Made by a program: the position numbers and the translations under genes. A model generated the notes under the pieces. That model worked only from the letters and a program-made list of their open reading frames with translations, did no database searches and was not told the DNA's origin. A DNA stretch of 43,642 nt from Lachnospiraceae bacterium. Its GTDB lineage: Bacteria; Bacillota; Clostridia; Lachnospirales; Lachnospiraceae. Below are positions 1 through 7,765 of this stretch, one piece after another (within the stretch, counting starts at the first letter, position 1; each line of letters opens with the position of its first letter). Location: contig VSND01000033.1 in the NCBI GenBank assembly GCA_009774145.1, positions 1 through 43,642 of the forward strand, written 5' to 3'.

Positions 1-120
1 TGGCAAAAACAAATTCAATAACCTGTCGCCTGCACAGTTTCATTTATGGTGGTGCCAAATGTGGGGCATGAGGGTTTAGAAACAGATTTAGATTTCAAAA
101 TAGTTTTTAGAGGAGCAAAT

Positions 121-1629
121 ATGGCAGAATTGTTTGAGATGGAAAATTTTGATTCCTACAAAGAAGATAACCGAAGGGAAGTAAAAAAAGCAGAAGGCGG
201 ACTTCCAAACAGCTTATGGGAAACCTATTCTGCCTTTGCCAACTGTTATGGCGGAGTTATCATTCTTGGCGTAAAAGAAGATAAAAACGGCAGGTGGCAT
301 ACAACCGGGCTGAAAAATGCGTCAAAGTTAAAGAAAGCTTTCTGGGATACCATTAACAACCGTAAAAAGGTGAGTATCAATCTTTTGAAAGATGATGATG
401 TGGAAACTTTCTCAGTGGCTGGTACGGATGACGTGATTATGGTAATCTGGGTTCCTGGGGCAAAGCGGGAACAAAAACCGGTATACATTAATGACGACTT
501 GTTTGGAGGGACCTTTCGCAGAAATTGGGAGGGAGATTACCACTGTACCAGATTGCAGATCAAAACGATGCTGCGGGATCAGGCAGACGAAACCATGGAT
601 ATGGAAGTGCTGGAAGAGGCGGAAATTAAGGATTTAAACCAGGATTCCATCCGCGGTTACCGCAACAGCCATAAATCTTTTAAACCTGGACATCCTTTTG
701 AGCGGCTGGATGACAATGAATATCTCAGGGTGATTGGAGCAGCAGGCTTTTCAAAAAACGATAAAAAGCTCCATCCTACTGCAGCCGGTATGCTTATGTT
801 TGGAAATGAGTATGATATTGTGAGATATTTTCCGGAATATTTTTTAGATTACAGGGAAAATCCGGATACAGTAATCAGATGGACGGACAGGCTTCAATCA
901 TCATCCGGCGAATGGTCGGGAAATGTATTTGACTTTTATTTTCGTGTATACAATAAAATTACGAAAGATATCAAAGTACCATTCAGAATGGAAGGCGGTT
1001 TTCGTGTGGATGATACGCCGGTTCACAGAGCGCTGAGGGAAGCGTTGGCAAACTGTATGATCAATACAGATTTTTATGGAAAATATGGCGTTCTTATAGT
1101 CAAGGAGGAAGATAAAATTGTCTTTGAGAATCCCGGCTATATCAGACTTGGAAAGGAGCAGATGCGCAGGGGAGGGAAATCTGACCCGAGAAATAAGAGT
1201 CTGATGAAAATGTTTAATCTGATAGATATCGGTGAACATGCGGGAAGCGGAGTGCCTAATATTTTTAACGTATGGGAAGACGAGGAGTGGGAGGAGCCTG
1301 ACATAAAAGAAAGCTTTGATCCGGACAGAACGTCGCTAATACTGAAATTCGTAAAAAAACAAGCGATAAAAACAAGCGATAAAAAACAAGCGATAAAAAC
1401 AAGCGATAAAAAACAAGCGATAAAAACAAAAAATAATCAGAAAAAAATACAATTATATTTACAGGAGAATGAAACAGCAAAAACCAGGGAGATCGCTGAT
1501 TTACTTGGTTTAAGCATGGCAAGGACGAGAGAGATACTCTCTATGATGGATGAAGTCGAAGCGATGGGAAGAAATAAGACAAGGATATATCGCCTTCGAA
1601 AGGACTTTTCAAAACGGAATGGGTCCTGA
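121..1629 (+). CDS. AlbA_2 / HATPase_c_4 ATP-binding regulator
   Basis: This 502-aa protein has the layout of the Schlafen-AlbA_2 putative transcriptional regulators. An N-terminal AlbA_2 domain (about residues 10-130, with REVKKAEGG and the GGVIILGV strand) is followed by a GHKL-like ATP-binding region (PVHRALREALANCMINTDF near 300 and GEHAGSGVPNIF near 375). The C-terminal end is a winged-helix-like segment (TREIADLLGLSMARTREIL). The start at 121 is chosen over an in-frame ATG at 46 because AGGAG lies 5 nt upstream of it. Just before the C-terminal HTH the protein contains the nine-residue unit KKQAIKTSD repeated almost three times. A rho-independent terminator follows the stop. Function is inferred from family: probably DNA- or nucleic-acid-binding regulation; the target is unknown. 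Confidence 0.8.
   Translation: MAELFEMENFDSYKEDNRREVKKAEGGLPNSLWETYSAFANCYGGVIILGVKEDKNGRWHTTGLKNASKLKKAFWDTINNRKKVSINLLKDDDVETFSVAGTDDVIMVIWVPGAKREQKPVYINDDLFGGTFRRNWEGDYHCTRLQIKTMLRDQADETMDMEVLEEAEIKDLNQDSIRGYRNSHKSFKPGHPFERLDDNEYLRVIGAAGFSKNDKKLHPTAAGMLMFGNEYDIVRYFPEYFLDYRENPDTVIRWTDRLQSSSGEWSGNVFDFYFRVYNKITKDIKVPFRMEGGFRVDDTPVHRALREALANCMINTDFYGKYGVLIVKEEDKIVFENPGYIRLGKEQMRRGGKSDPRNKSLMKMFNLIDIGEHAGSGVPNIFNVWEDEEWEEPDIKESFDPDRTSLILKFVKKQAIKTSDKKQAIKTSDKKQAIKTKNNQKKIQLYLQENETAKTREIADLLGLSMARTREILSMMDEVEAMGRNKTRIYRLRKDFSKRNGS
1354..1435 (+). repeat. In-frame tandem repeat, 27-bp unit built of 13/14-bp halves
   Basis: Nearly three 27-bp units each encode KKQAIKTSD. Each unit is itself two near-identical halves around ACAAGCGATAAAA, read in two different frames (as QAIK and as TSDK). 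Loss or gain of a whole unit keeps the frame; loss of one half would shift it. Confidence 0.9.
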
Positions 1630-1641
1630 CTCGATACAGGC

Positions 1642-1672
1642 AAAAGGACAGGCCCTGGACCTGTCTTTCCTT
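1642..1672 (+). terminator. Rho-independent terminator after the AlbA_2 gene
   Basis: GACAGG pairs with CCTGTC around a 7-nt loop, flanked by an A-rich left side and TTTCCTTATT on the right. It lies 13 bp after the stop codon. Confidence 0.7.
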
Positions 1673-1673
1673 A

Positions 1674-1702
1674 TTGTACTTTCGATCCCATTCCGTTATA
1701 AT
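1674..1702 (+). promoter_or_regulatory. Sigma-A-type promoter inside inverted repeats
   Basis: The -35 TTGTAC (1674-1679) and the -10 TATAAT (1697-1702) are separated by exactly 17 nt. The -10 overlaps an inverted repeat: CCCATTCCGTT (1687-1697) is complementary to AACGGAATGGG at 1613-1623, and ATTCCGTTAT (1690-1699) is complementary to ATAACGGAAT at 1726-1735. The start site would fall between two half-sites, as in a repressed promoter. Confidence 0.6.
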
Positions 1703-1760
1703 AGGATACAGTATAAAAAGGGACCATAACGGAATATCTGTGCAAACAGGAGGGGCGAAC

Positions 1761-1838
1761 ATGTGTATAGACGTCACGAATGATACAAGGTTTTTCTCTT
1801 GCACCACTATGTACACGTTTTACACTATTGTATCATAA
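1761..1838 (+). CDS. 25-aa ORF behind a strong promoter and RBS
   Basis: A 25-codon frame (MCIDVTNDTRFFSC...) starts 7 nt after a full AGGAGG and about 60 nt below a consensus promoter. No family is recognised. It could be a genuine micropeptide, a leader peptide, or the first codons of a gene whose remainder was lost when this region was rearranged. Nothing downstream on this strand continues it; the next gene is convergent. Confidence 0.3.
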   Translation: MCIDVTNDTRFFSCTTMYTFYTIVS

Positions 1839-1848
1839 ATATGTGGAA

Positions 1849-1879
1849 GACAAAATCGGATGCCTCACAAGAGACATCC
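1849..1879 (-). terminator. Terminator of the minus-strand exported-protein operon
   Basis: GGATG-c-CTC pairs with GAG-a-CATCC across a 4-nt loop (1858-1879). Read on the minus strand the stem is followed by CGATTTTGTCTT. It lies just past the 3' end of the gene ending at 1898 and also faces the plus-strand short ORF. Confidence 0.5.
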
Positions 1880-1897
1880 TTAACTGAAAAATAAAAA

Positions 1898-2719
1898 TCA
1901 TTTTTTTCGGATATATATTATGGCAAGTATTGCGCTGATACCCACAATAATGCTTACAATTGCCACAAGTATCATAGCAGAGGTTTCTGATGATTGAGTA
2001 TTATGCTCATCTGCTGAATTTTTCGCACCTGGGGCCTGATGGGATTCCAGATCAGCGATCATGGCATCATCGAGAGAGCAAATTCGTGTGCCTATATAAT
2101 ATTGTTCAGCATCAGGTAAAACATCTGCGTTTAAGATGGTCGAAAGAGTGTTATATGCATCTTTGACTGCCAGAATTGAAACAAGGTGCTTACCGTCAGC
2201 ATTATATATATCTACTGTGGAACTATAGTACATTAAATGTATTGGACTACTGGCGGATATATCTACCTGACCAGTATACGAGTTAGTCGCCCAGCCGACT
2301 GACATTGTAAAGTAATCAAAGTCTGTCGGCGCATCTGGATCGAGTAGCTTCGGAGAGTGTAGTAACCACCAAATATTCTCGTCCGTAGTCGTCGAATTGC
2401 GACGGTCGCAGGGTATTAGTATCTGATATACCCTCCCTGCTTCTAATGTCATCTTATCGATTGTAGTATAGCAGTCCCAATCCAGATCAGTAGATAGTGT
2501 TGAGTCAATTGCCTCACCGTGAATCTGTACCATAAGATCAGCCTCTACAAAGTTGGCATCAGGAAGACCGGATTCGGAGTTTTCGGCAGCTGAGGGGGCT
2601 ATGCTCGACTCGGATATCTGGTCTGGGTGTTCCGTTTCTGAAGCTATAACCGACATGGGCGTCGCCGTTATCATCAAGGCAGCGATAATTATAGATTTTA
2701 AAAGTCTATTACTTCTCAA
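1898..2719 (-). CDS. Exported membrane-anchored protein of unknown function
   Basis: This 273-aa protein has a signal peptide (RLLKSIIIAALMITATPMS..A) and a C-terminal membrane anchor (AMILVAIVSIIVGISAILAI followed by YIRKK), so the middle should face outside. The body is rich in Asp, Thr and Ser; no family is recognised. The start is TTG at 2719, overlapping the last codons of the lipoprotein gene by 11 bp, with AGGGTGG upstream, so it is probably translated by coupling as the second gene of a two-gene operon. Role unknown; probably a surface component working with its upstream neighbour. Confidence 0.7.
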   Translation of the reverse strand: MRSNRLLKSIIIAALMITATPMSVIASETEHPDQISESSIAPSAAENSESGLPDANFVEADLMVQIHGEAIDSTLSTDLDWDCYTTIDKMTLEAGRVYQILIPCDRRNSTTTDENIWWLLHSPKLLDPDAPTDFDYFTMSVGWATNSYTGQVDISASSPIHLMYYSSTVDIYNADGKHLVSILAVKDAYNTLSTILNADVLPDAEQYYIGTRICSLDDAMIADLESHQAPGAKNSADEHNTQSSETSAMILVAIVSIIVGISAILAIIYIRKK

Positions 2720-4034
2720 TATGCACTACCACCCTTGCATAATCCTGCATAGTTTTTGTACCAACACCCGCACGACCCCAGTTGACCAATGTATTTGAAC
2801 CAGATACCAGATCCTTATCGACTATTTCTGCCTGGAAACGGACAATGGCATTTGAGTTGGAAGTATAACCTCCAATGTTTACACCATTTTCAACAAGAAA
2901 GTCCTCGGAAAATGTTGCACCTTCTGAGTGATTGGCATTGTAAAGTTTTGCTGATCCGCTGATATACTGCAAATTGGATGGCAGGACATCACGGATACTG
3001 ACATCCGTCTGCTCTTTATCGCTGGTATTTTTATACTCGATCTGGAACTCGACTTTATCGCCGAGCTTGGCTTCGATGGTATCTTGCCATTCATTGTCCT
3101 CATCACCAACGAGTCGTACTTTGGTTTCAGTAACGTAGTCATAATCAAAAACGGCTTTGACTTCAATCGTAACATAATTGATGTACTCATAGCCTCCGGG
3201 AATAATGCCGTCAAGGTCATTATAGCCGATTTTAACCCATTCCTCTGCAACGTCGGTACTAAGATCGCCTTGATTAATAATAGCATCGGTAAGCGTGACA
3301 CCGGCGCCACTGGCATAATTGCCATTTTCGAGGAGAGCAGATCCCTCCTGATATTCAAGATGAAACGCTGTATCACTCGTAAAGGCCACATCGTCAACAT
3401 AGCCATTTTCTTCTGTGGCATTTGAAGCGCTGATCCATCCATTCACCGTAACATCTTTTGATGCGGTTTGCGGAACATAAAAACGTACTTGGGTGTTCTC
3501 TGCTGCGCCCTCTTCGCCATTAGGATTGTTATTATGAACATAGAGACGAATAATATAAGTCTCACCATCTTCGACTTGGATACTATCACCCTCCCAAACA
3601 TTTTCAGCCCCCTGATTTTCTCCTGATATGCGGGCACCGACGAAGTTGGTCTCGTTGCGCAGGGTACCTTCCGGGATAGGCTGTCCATCGTGAGCGTTCT
3701 TGTACCATTCATAATCCGAGTCTTGCAGTATGATAGAATTAAAAGTAACACCTTCGAGTTTACCTTCGTTTATCTCTTGGAGTGAATAGGTTGGACGAAC
3801 ATTCCATGTCGTATCATCAGTATTATCCTCATCTAAAATCGGTTCATCGGTGTTGGCTTTGTCAGTGTCCGCGGTAGATTCTGTGGACGAAGCGACATTA
3901 TTTTCCGTATTCTCAGGAGTTTCTGCTGTTTGGGTGTTTGCTTCCGTATTCGTATCTCCCACTGTACTGTTTTGCCTGCAGGCACTGCATAGTAGGCATG
4001 CCGCTAATATGGTTACGAACATTTTCTTTTTCAT
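2709..4034 (-). CDS. DUF11-like surface lipoprotein
   Basis: This 441-aa protein begins with a lipoprotein signal (KKKMFVTILAACLLCSAC; lipobox LCSAC), then a Thr/Glu/Asp-rich spacer to about residue 80. The rest is a beta-rich region ending in a DUF11-type repeat (GDKVEFQIEYKNTSD, then RDVLPSNLQYISGSA). The start at 4034 rather than 4091 is set by GGAGG 9 nt upstream and by the signal peptide beginning there. From SLQEIN onward it is strongly similar to the protein at 18190-19497, so the two are paralogues with different membrane anchors. A possible -10 TATAAT lies at 4100-4105 with a poor -35. Likely a cell-surface protein; ligand unknown. Confidence 0.8.
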   Translation of the reverse strand: MKKKMFVTILAACLLCSACRQNSTVGDTNTEANTQTAETPENTENNVASSTESTADTDKANTDEPILDEDNTDDTTWNVRPTYSLQEINEGKLEGVTFNSIILQDSDYEWYKNAHDGQPIPEGTLRNETNFVGARISGENQGAENVWEGDSIQVEDGETYIIRLYVHNNNPNGEEGAAENTQVRFYVPQTASKDVTVNGWISASNATEENGYVDDVAFTSDTAFHLEYQEGSALLENGNYASGAGVTLTDAIINQGDLSTDVAEEWVKIGYNDLDGIIPGGYEYINYVTIEVKAVFDYDYVTETKVRLVGDEDNEWQDTIEAKLGDKVEFQIEYKNTSDKEQTDVSIRDVLPSNLQYISGSAKLYNANHSEGATFSEDFLVENGVNIGGYTSNSNAIVRFQAEIVDKDLVSGSNTLVNWGRAGVGTKTMQDYARVVVHIEK

Positions 4035-4149
4035 TTGTTTTCCTCCATTTTTGTTTATTTTGATTTTGACAGAACAAGATGCTGCTGTCATAAAATCCTA
4101 TTATAGTAAGGCTCAACGCTACTATTTAAGATAGCAGGCATAAATGATG

Positions 4150-4172
4150 CCCCCGTTCGTATGAACAGGGGG
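4150..4172. terminator. Possible bidirectional terminator hairpin
   Basis: CCCCC-GTTC pairs with GAAC-GGGGG (with one unpaired A) around a 4-nt loop. It is GC-strong, but the T-tract is weak on both strands. It separates the zinc-ribbon genes from the lipoprotein operon. Confidence 0.4.
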
Positions 4173-4182
4173 TTAATCATGC

Positions 4183-4229
4183 GGTGGACAGACGAAGCCA
4201 GTGGCTTCGGCTCTGAACAGTTTGAGTAG
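4183..4229 (-). repeat. 3' hairpin element, copy A
   Basis: Contains the palindrome GAAGCCAGTGGCTTC, then CTGAACAGTTTGAGTAG on the plus strand. It sits directly downstream of the minus-strand gene ending at 4259. A second copy (4698-4746) sits in the same position behind the neighbouring gene. Confidence 0.5.
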
Positions 4230-4258
4230 AAATAATATCACTATCCCCTATGCCAACT

Positions 4259-4672
4259 TCAGTACAGGCTAAATTTCTTGCACTGCTCTTCCTCTTTCTT
4301 ATTAGGACGCCCGTATGACTCAATAGCCTCCTGATGACAACGTAAATTGTCGAGCTCTTCTTCAAATCGTTGCTGGACAATCTCCTGCGTCAGTTCTTCC
4401 TGACTATGAACATGCAAAACCTCTTCCAGAGCGTCTTTCGTCATAGTAATATGGCATTCCGGATCATTTAATACGCGATTTGCCTGATTCAAGACACCAA
4501 ACATGATATAGTGTCCCATAGTAAAAAATCTTGGCTTGATGCCCTTCGGAAGTCTACCATGCTTGACATCATTAACATACCTAGAATAACACCTCGGACA
4601 AGCCTCATCGTCATAATGTCGCGTACCGCAAAGCATACATGTGACACGGTCATTCGACAAGTTAAACACCAC
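4259..4672 (-). CDS. Small zinc-ribbon protein
   Basis: An N-terminal CMLC and CPRC pair, separated by a 9-residue gap, would bind one zinc ion. Then come VKHGRLPKGIKPRF and an acidic helical tail (EEVLHVHSQEELTQEIVQQRF). The frame opens with GTG-GTG at 4672 (137 aa); a TTG at 4660 is better spaced from AAGGTGG and may be the real start. The arrangement (Cys cluster, then a GRLP/GKLS-like stretch, then helices) is shared with the next gene upstream, suggesting an old tandem duplication. Function unknown; a nucleic-acid or protein adaptor in a mobile element is a guess. Confidence 0.55.
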   Translation of the reverse strand: MVFNLSNDRVTCMLCGTRHYDDEACPRCYSRYVNDVKHGRLPKGIKPRFFTMGHYIMFGVLNQANRVLNDPECHITMTKDALEEVLHVHSQEELTQEIVQQRFEEELDNLRCHQEAIESYGRPNKKEEEQCKKFSLY

Positions 4673-4697
4673 CTTTCTTTGAAAATTTAGTAAGATT

Positions 4698-4746
4698 CGT
4701 CGAACAGGCTGAGCCGGTGGCTCCTACGCTGAACGATTTGGATAGG
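4698..4746 (-). repeat. 3' hairpin element, copy B
   Basis: Same order of blocks as copy A: (G)AACAG, then GAGCCGGTGGCTC, then CTGAACGATTTGG. It is located downstream of the gene ending at 4805. The stem sequence differs but remains palindromic, which suggests selection on structure. Confidence 0.45.
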
Positions 4747-4804
4747 CAAGAGCGATGCATTACCACATTTTACGAAGTATAGTCAGTGTAAAAGTTGATT
4801 CAGC

Positions 4805-5134
4805 TTAAACGCCGAAATAGGCATTTTCTTTCTCACGTGCCAGCCGCTTGCGCTGCTCTCTCTTGCATCTTTCTTCGAATTCAGTGTGTTCTTTCTGACG
4901 TTTCGCTTCTACTTCAATATAATCGTCAATGGCTTTGCGGATCTGTTCTTCAGAGCACCCATCCTCTTCACACTCCTGGCGCAGCAATTTGATACGTTGG
5001 TAAATTTCAAGGGTCCATACGGGGATCTTGGGTGATAGCTTCCCAGCTTGCCAATATTCCCCAAACTCCTTTTCACAATATGGACAGGTACCCCTGTCGG
5101 ACAAAAACTCACCATGAAATGAACATGTTAGCAT
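4805..5134 (-). CDS. Small zinc-ribbon protein with coiled-coil tail
   Basis: This 109-aa protein has CSFH and CPYC as a likely zinc-binding pair, the segment WQAGKLSPKIPVW, and a long charged helix (KRQKEHTEFEERCKREQRKR) likely to form a coiled coil. The start at 5134 rather than 5158 is set by AGGAGG 9 nt upstream. It shares its layout with the downstream 137-aa gene and probably lies upstream of it in the same transcript. No named family is recognised. Confidence 0.6.
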   Translation of the reverse strand: MLTCSFHGEFLSDRGTCPYCEKEFGEYWQAGKLSPKIPVWTLEIYQRIKLLRQECEEDGCSEEQIRKAIDDYIEVEAKRQKEHTEFEERCKREQRKRLAREKENAYFGV

Positions 5135-5158
5135 TTTCACATTCCTCCTTCCAGACAT

Positions 5159-5441
5159 GATTCAATGCCATGCATATTAAGATGTAACAGATTTCCTCTT
5201 ATGTTACATTCTGGATATGTTTTTCTCAGGAAAGGGCCATTATGTAACCATACCTCTGTAGAAATTTGTTCTGGTCCCTTGCATAAACGTATAAAACCAC
5301 GTAAAATGGCGTATTTTGATGTTGAAATCCATCCAAAATGATGTTAAACTAGGAACTAAAGAGGAATAAAGTTACCAAGCCCACATTGTCAGAAATAGGT
5401 TATACTCAAACATATTACAGACAAGGGGGCTTGATTTAGTT
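5159..5441. promoter_or_regulatory. Divergent intergenic region with repeated GTAAC motifs
   Basis: No gene is seen here. ATGTAACA (5182-5189) and its complement TGTTACAT (5202-5209) form a hairpin. Further ATGTAAC near 5242 and GTTACC near 5371 repeat the core. This lies between the zinc-ribbon genes and the tyrosine recombinase, where arm-type binding sites or a shared operator would be expected. Confidence 0.35.
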
Positions 5442-6014
5442 ATGGCAGCAACAGAACCAATCAGAGATAAGGCACAATTACGTGCAATAGCAGAATATTA
5501 TCAGAAACGTGGGAAACTACGTAATTATGTGCTGGTAGTTATGGGCGTATATACAGCGCTCAGGATCAGCGACTTACTGCAGCTGAAATGGTCTGATGTA
5601 TACGACGAAGAGAAAAAGGCATTTCGGGCACATATTGCCTTACAGGAAAAGAAAACCGGTAAGTCCAAGATCATTGCCCTGAATAAACGGGCGCTCGAAG
5701 CCTTAAAACAGTATTTCCCCAAGAGGCGCGGTGAGTTTATTTTTGCTAATAATCGGAAGGATGCCAAACCGATCAGCCGGGTACAGGCATGGAGGATCAT
5801 TCATGAGGCAGCGGTGGCTGAAGGAGTAATGGGAAAGATCGCCTGTCACAGTCTCAGAAAAACATGGGGATATCATGCCTGGACGAGCGGCAGGGTATCC
5901 CCAGTTGTAATTATGCATATATACAATCACAGCAATTATGAAGTAACTCGACGTTATCTTGGAATCGTACAGGATGATCTGGATAAAGCCTACTGTGGTC
6001 TGGAGCTGTTATAA
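5442..6014 (+). CDS. Catalytic-domain tyrosine recombinase
   Basis: At 190 aa this is essentially only the catalytic domain of a phage-integrase-family recombinase. Likely catalytic residues are R41 (TALRISDLL), K74 in the KKTGKSK hairpin, H136 and R139 (CHSLRKT), H163 (YNHSN) and the nucleophile Y172 (TRRYLGI). The N-terminal core-binding SAM-like domain present in XerC/D and most integrases (usually near 300-400 aa) is absent; translation begins only about 40 residues before the first Arg. A GGGGG purine run lies about 12 nt upstream of the start. The next element is its own strong terminator, so it is a single-gene unit. It may do inversion or resolution rather than integration; that is inference. 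Confidence 0.85.
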   Translation: MAATEPIRDKAQLRAIAEYYQKRGKLRNYVLVVMGVYTALRISDLLQLKWSDVYDEEKKAFRAHIALQEKKTGKSKIIALNKRALEALKQYFPKRRGEFIFANNRKDAKPISRVQAWRIIHEAAVAEGVMGKIACHSLRKTWGYHAWTSGRVSPVVIMHIYNHSNYEVTRRYLGIVQDDLDKAYCGLELL

Positions 6015-6040
6015 ATACTATATGTATGTTGCCTGGTCGC

Positions 6041-6068
6041 GTCCTAAAACATGGTTTTAGGACTCTTT
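6041..6068 (+). terminator. Terminator of the tyrosine recombinase gene
   Basis: A perfect 10-bp stem (GTCCTAAAAC with GTTTTAGGAC, loop ATG) is followed by TCTTT. Confidence 0.85.
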
Positions 6069-6116
6069 AGGTTGTCCATCTGCAGCAGAAAATGATTTTT
6101 ACCTGAATGGCCGCTG

Positions 6117-6452
6117 TCATTCGTCTGAATCTTTATAAAATGTTTTCTCAGCGACTGGATTTGAAAGAAACAGATCACCCTTATTTCTGTATAATCGTAT
6201 GTTCAATTCGTCAGACTCCCCATTCAATCTTATTTGGTAACTTTTTACGGCGTCAAACATTTCATCAATATCATAGTTCTCCAGATTGATAATCACCTCT
6301 AAGCTTGTTCTCTCAAAATTATCCGATCCTATTTTGATACTCTGAAAAATCTCAAATTCACGAAGGTTCTTCCGGCAGATTCTGCCTGCACTTTTGGGAA
6401 TGAAACAGGCTACAACAAGGAGCAGTAAATACAATTCCATTTTCTTCAGCAT
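6117..6452 (-). CDS. Small membrane or exported protein
   Basis: This 111-aa protein starts with a hydrophobic segment (MELYLLLLVVACFI) and continues with a charged domain (LEVIINLENYDIDEMFDAVK). A good RBS (AAAGGA) lies 8 nt before the start. It is divergent from the Cro-like gene at 6567, with which it may share an intergenic promoter region. No family recognised. Confidence 0.5.
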   Translation of the reverse strand: MLKKMELYLLLLVVACFIPKSAGRICRKNLREFEIFQSIKIGSDNFERTSLEVIINLENYDIDEMFDAVKSYQIRLNGESDELNIRLYRNKGDLFLSNPVAEKTFYKDSDE

Positions 6453-6566
6453 CTTTTTGTCCTTTGCTTTCTCAAAATTTGTCTTGGGGTCTGAAAATAG
6501 AACCTTTTGGACATGTTCATTATAGAGGTAAAATTATTCCAATACAAGCACAAGGAACATCGAGAT

Positions 6567-6767
6567 ATGATTAAATACGATAAATTGTGGGTGACTATGA
6601 AGAAAAAAGGGATTACTCAGTATAATCTGACTCATGACCACCACTTGAGCAAATCACTTTTGCATCGGCTCAGAAAGAATGAGGGCGTCAGTACAAACTC
6701 ATTGAATACCCTCTGCAACATATTAGACTGCAATATTGAAGACATCGCAACGCATTATAAAGACTAA
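6567..6767 (+). CDS. Cro/C1-type HTH regulator, 66 aa
   Basis: A stand-alone helix-turn-helix protein of the short Cro/C1 type found in Firmicute mobile elements. TQYNLTHDHHLSKSLLHRLRK forms the HTH, and LNTLCNILDCNIEDIA is the typical dimerisation helix ending. The start is moved from 6507 to 6567, where the family's usual N-terminus (MIKYDKLWVTM) begins and AAGGA precedes it. The terminator begins right after the stop codon. Likely a repressor of a nearby promoter, such as its own or the recombinase's. Confidence 0.8.
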   Translation: MIKYDKLWVTMKKKGITQYNLTHDHHLSKSLLHRLRKNEGVSTNSLNTLCNILDCNIEDIATHYKD

Positions 6768-6808
6768 AGCCTCATTTCTACAAAAACGTACAGAAATGAG
6801 GCTTTTTT
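6768..6808 (+). terminator. Terminator of the HTH regulator
   Basis: AGCCTCATTTCT pairs with AGAAATGAGGCT across a 12-nt loop, followed by TTTTTT. A textbook intrinsic terminator. Confidence 0.95.
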
Positions 6809-7017
6809 GTATTCTAAAAGAAAATGGATTTCTTCTATAAATGGATATATCATCTTCCATTCTCACACTGTCTATATTGGAATCTCCAAACCCATCTTCC
6901 CGGTTTTTGTCAAAATTTTAAATTTTTTCTCACAATGTGTTAATAATCCCGTCTTATCACGGCCTACGAAGTAAGAGGAAAAATAATCCTCTAAATAAAA
7001 ACAAGGAGGAAGATTCC

Positions 7018-7335
7018 ATGAGAAACAAAAACAGGTACACCGAAGATCCTACCGCAATCCTGGCAGATGACATTATTGACCCGTCACCAGCCAAGCGCAG
7101 CATCAGTCTGCTGCTTTCATCCCGCTCCGGGAGTCTGATGTTGCAGGACGCTATGTTGCAGGCAGGAAATGATCATTGTCGCGCCTTACTTGCACAAACA
7201 GCGTTGGAACACACGGGGGCACTTGCTGTAATGGCCGGACGATTGAGTACGATTGCTCCGCAGGGTAGTCAGTATTACCAGGCGATTCTGGCAGCGTATG
7301 CTCAAAAAGCGGTTGAAAAAGTTGGGAGGTGGTAA
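7018..7335 (+). CDS. Conserved-element hypothetical protein, 105 aa
   Basis: The start at 7018 (rather than 6937) follows AAGGAGG by 9 nt. The protein is helical and Ala/Leu-rich after residue 25 (LLLSSRSGSLMLQDAMLQAG, then AILAAYAQKAVEKVG), with no signal peptide or Cys motif. It opens the main plus-strand operon of the mobile element; its stop codon lies within the RBS region of the next gene. No named family recognised. Confidence 0.6.
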   Translation: MRNKNRYTEDPTAILADDIIDPSPAKRSISLLLSSRSGSLMLQDAMLQAGNDHCRALLAQTALEHTGALAVMAGRLSTIAPQGSQYYQAILAAYAQKAVEKVGRW

Positions 7336-7337
7336 TT

Positions 7338-7583
7338 GTGCTGCAAGTCATAATCCTGCTCATACTGAGCATATGCCTGACCTTATTGATTATCTTTTTG
7401 CTGATCTGCTACAGCGATTATCACAGGTTAAAAAGGGAGAACCGCCAGCTTTCCTACGTGTTAGAAGACCGCTTTACTTTGCAGTCTGACAGTCTGGAGG
7501 CCTACTGCAGCATGATTCATGAAGCTTGTCGTGAGTGCGGCTTCTGGGAAGACATGGACGTTAGTGAAAAGGATAACAATTAA
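7338..7583 (+). CDS. Small single-pass membrane protein
   Basis: This 81-aa protein has an N-terminal transmembrane helix (VIILLILSICLTLLIIFLLI) and a charged cytoplasmic tail. A GTG at 7338 is preferred, with GGGAGG 8 nt upstream. It begins 2 bp after the previous stop, so the two are co-translated. Possibly an accessory to the DNA-transfer ATPase downstream; that is inference. Confidence 0.6.
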   Translation: MLQVIILLILSICLTLLIIFLLICYSDYHRLKRENRQLSYVLEDRFTLQSDSLEAYCSMIHEACRECGFWEDMDVSEKDNN

Positions 7584-7706
7584 ACCATTATCTGTCGATC
7601 CCTGAAATTATTACAACAGCGGTTTTTACAGCATCATATTGATGATTTTACATCTGTTATACCATGTCTTATCGCTGTGTAAAGTAGTTCCGGTTAAGTT
7701 TTTTAT

Positions 7707-7748
7707 CTGGTGTGACTTTTGCTTTAATCTGGTCAAAAGCCACACCAG
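7707..7748. promoter_or_regulatory. Long hairpin ahead of the methyltransferase RBS
   Basis: CTGGTGTGACTTTTG and CAAAAGCCACACCAG pair at 14 of 15 positions around a 12-nt loop, ending 7 nt before AAAGGAG. The minus strand reads into T-rich sequence, so it may terminate antisense transcription or affect translation of the downstream gene. Confidence 0.5.
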
Positions 7749-7765
7749 AAAAGAAAGGAGATTTT

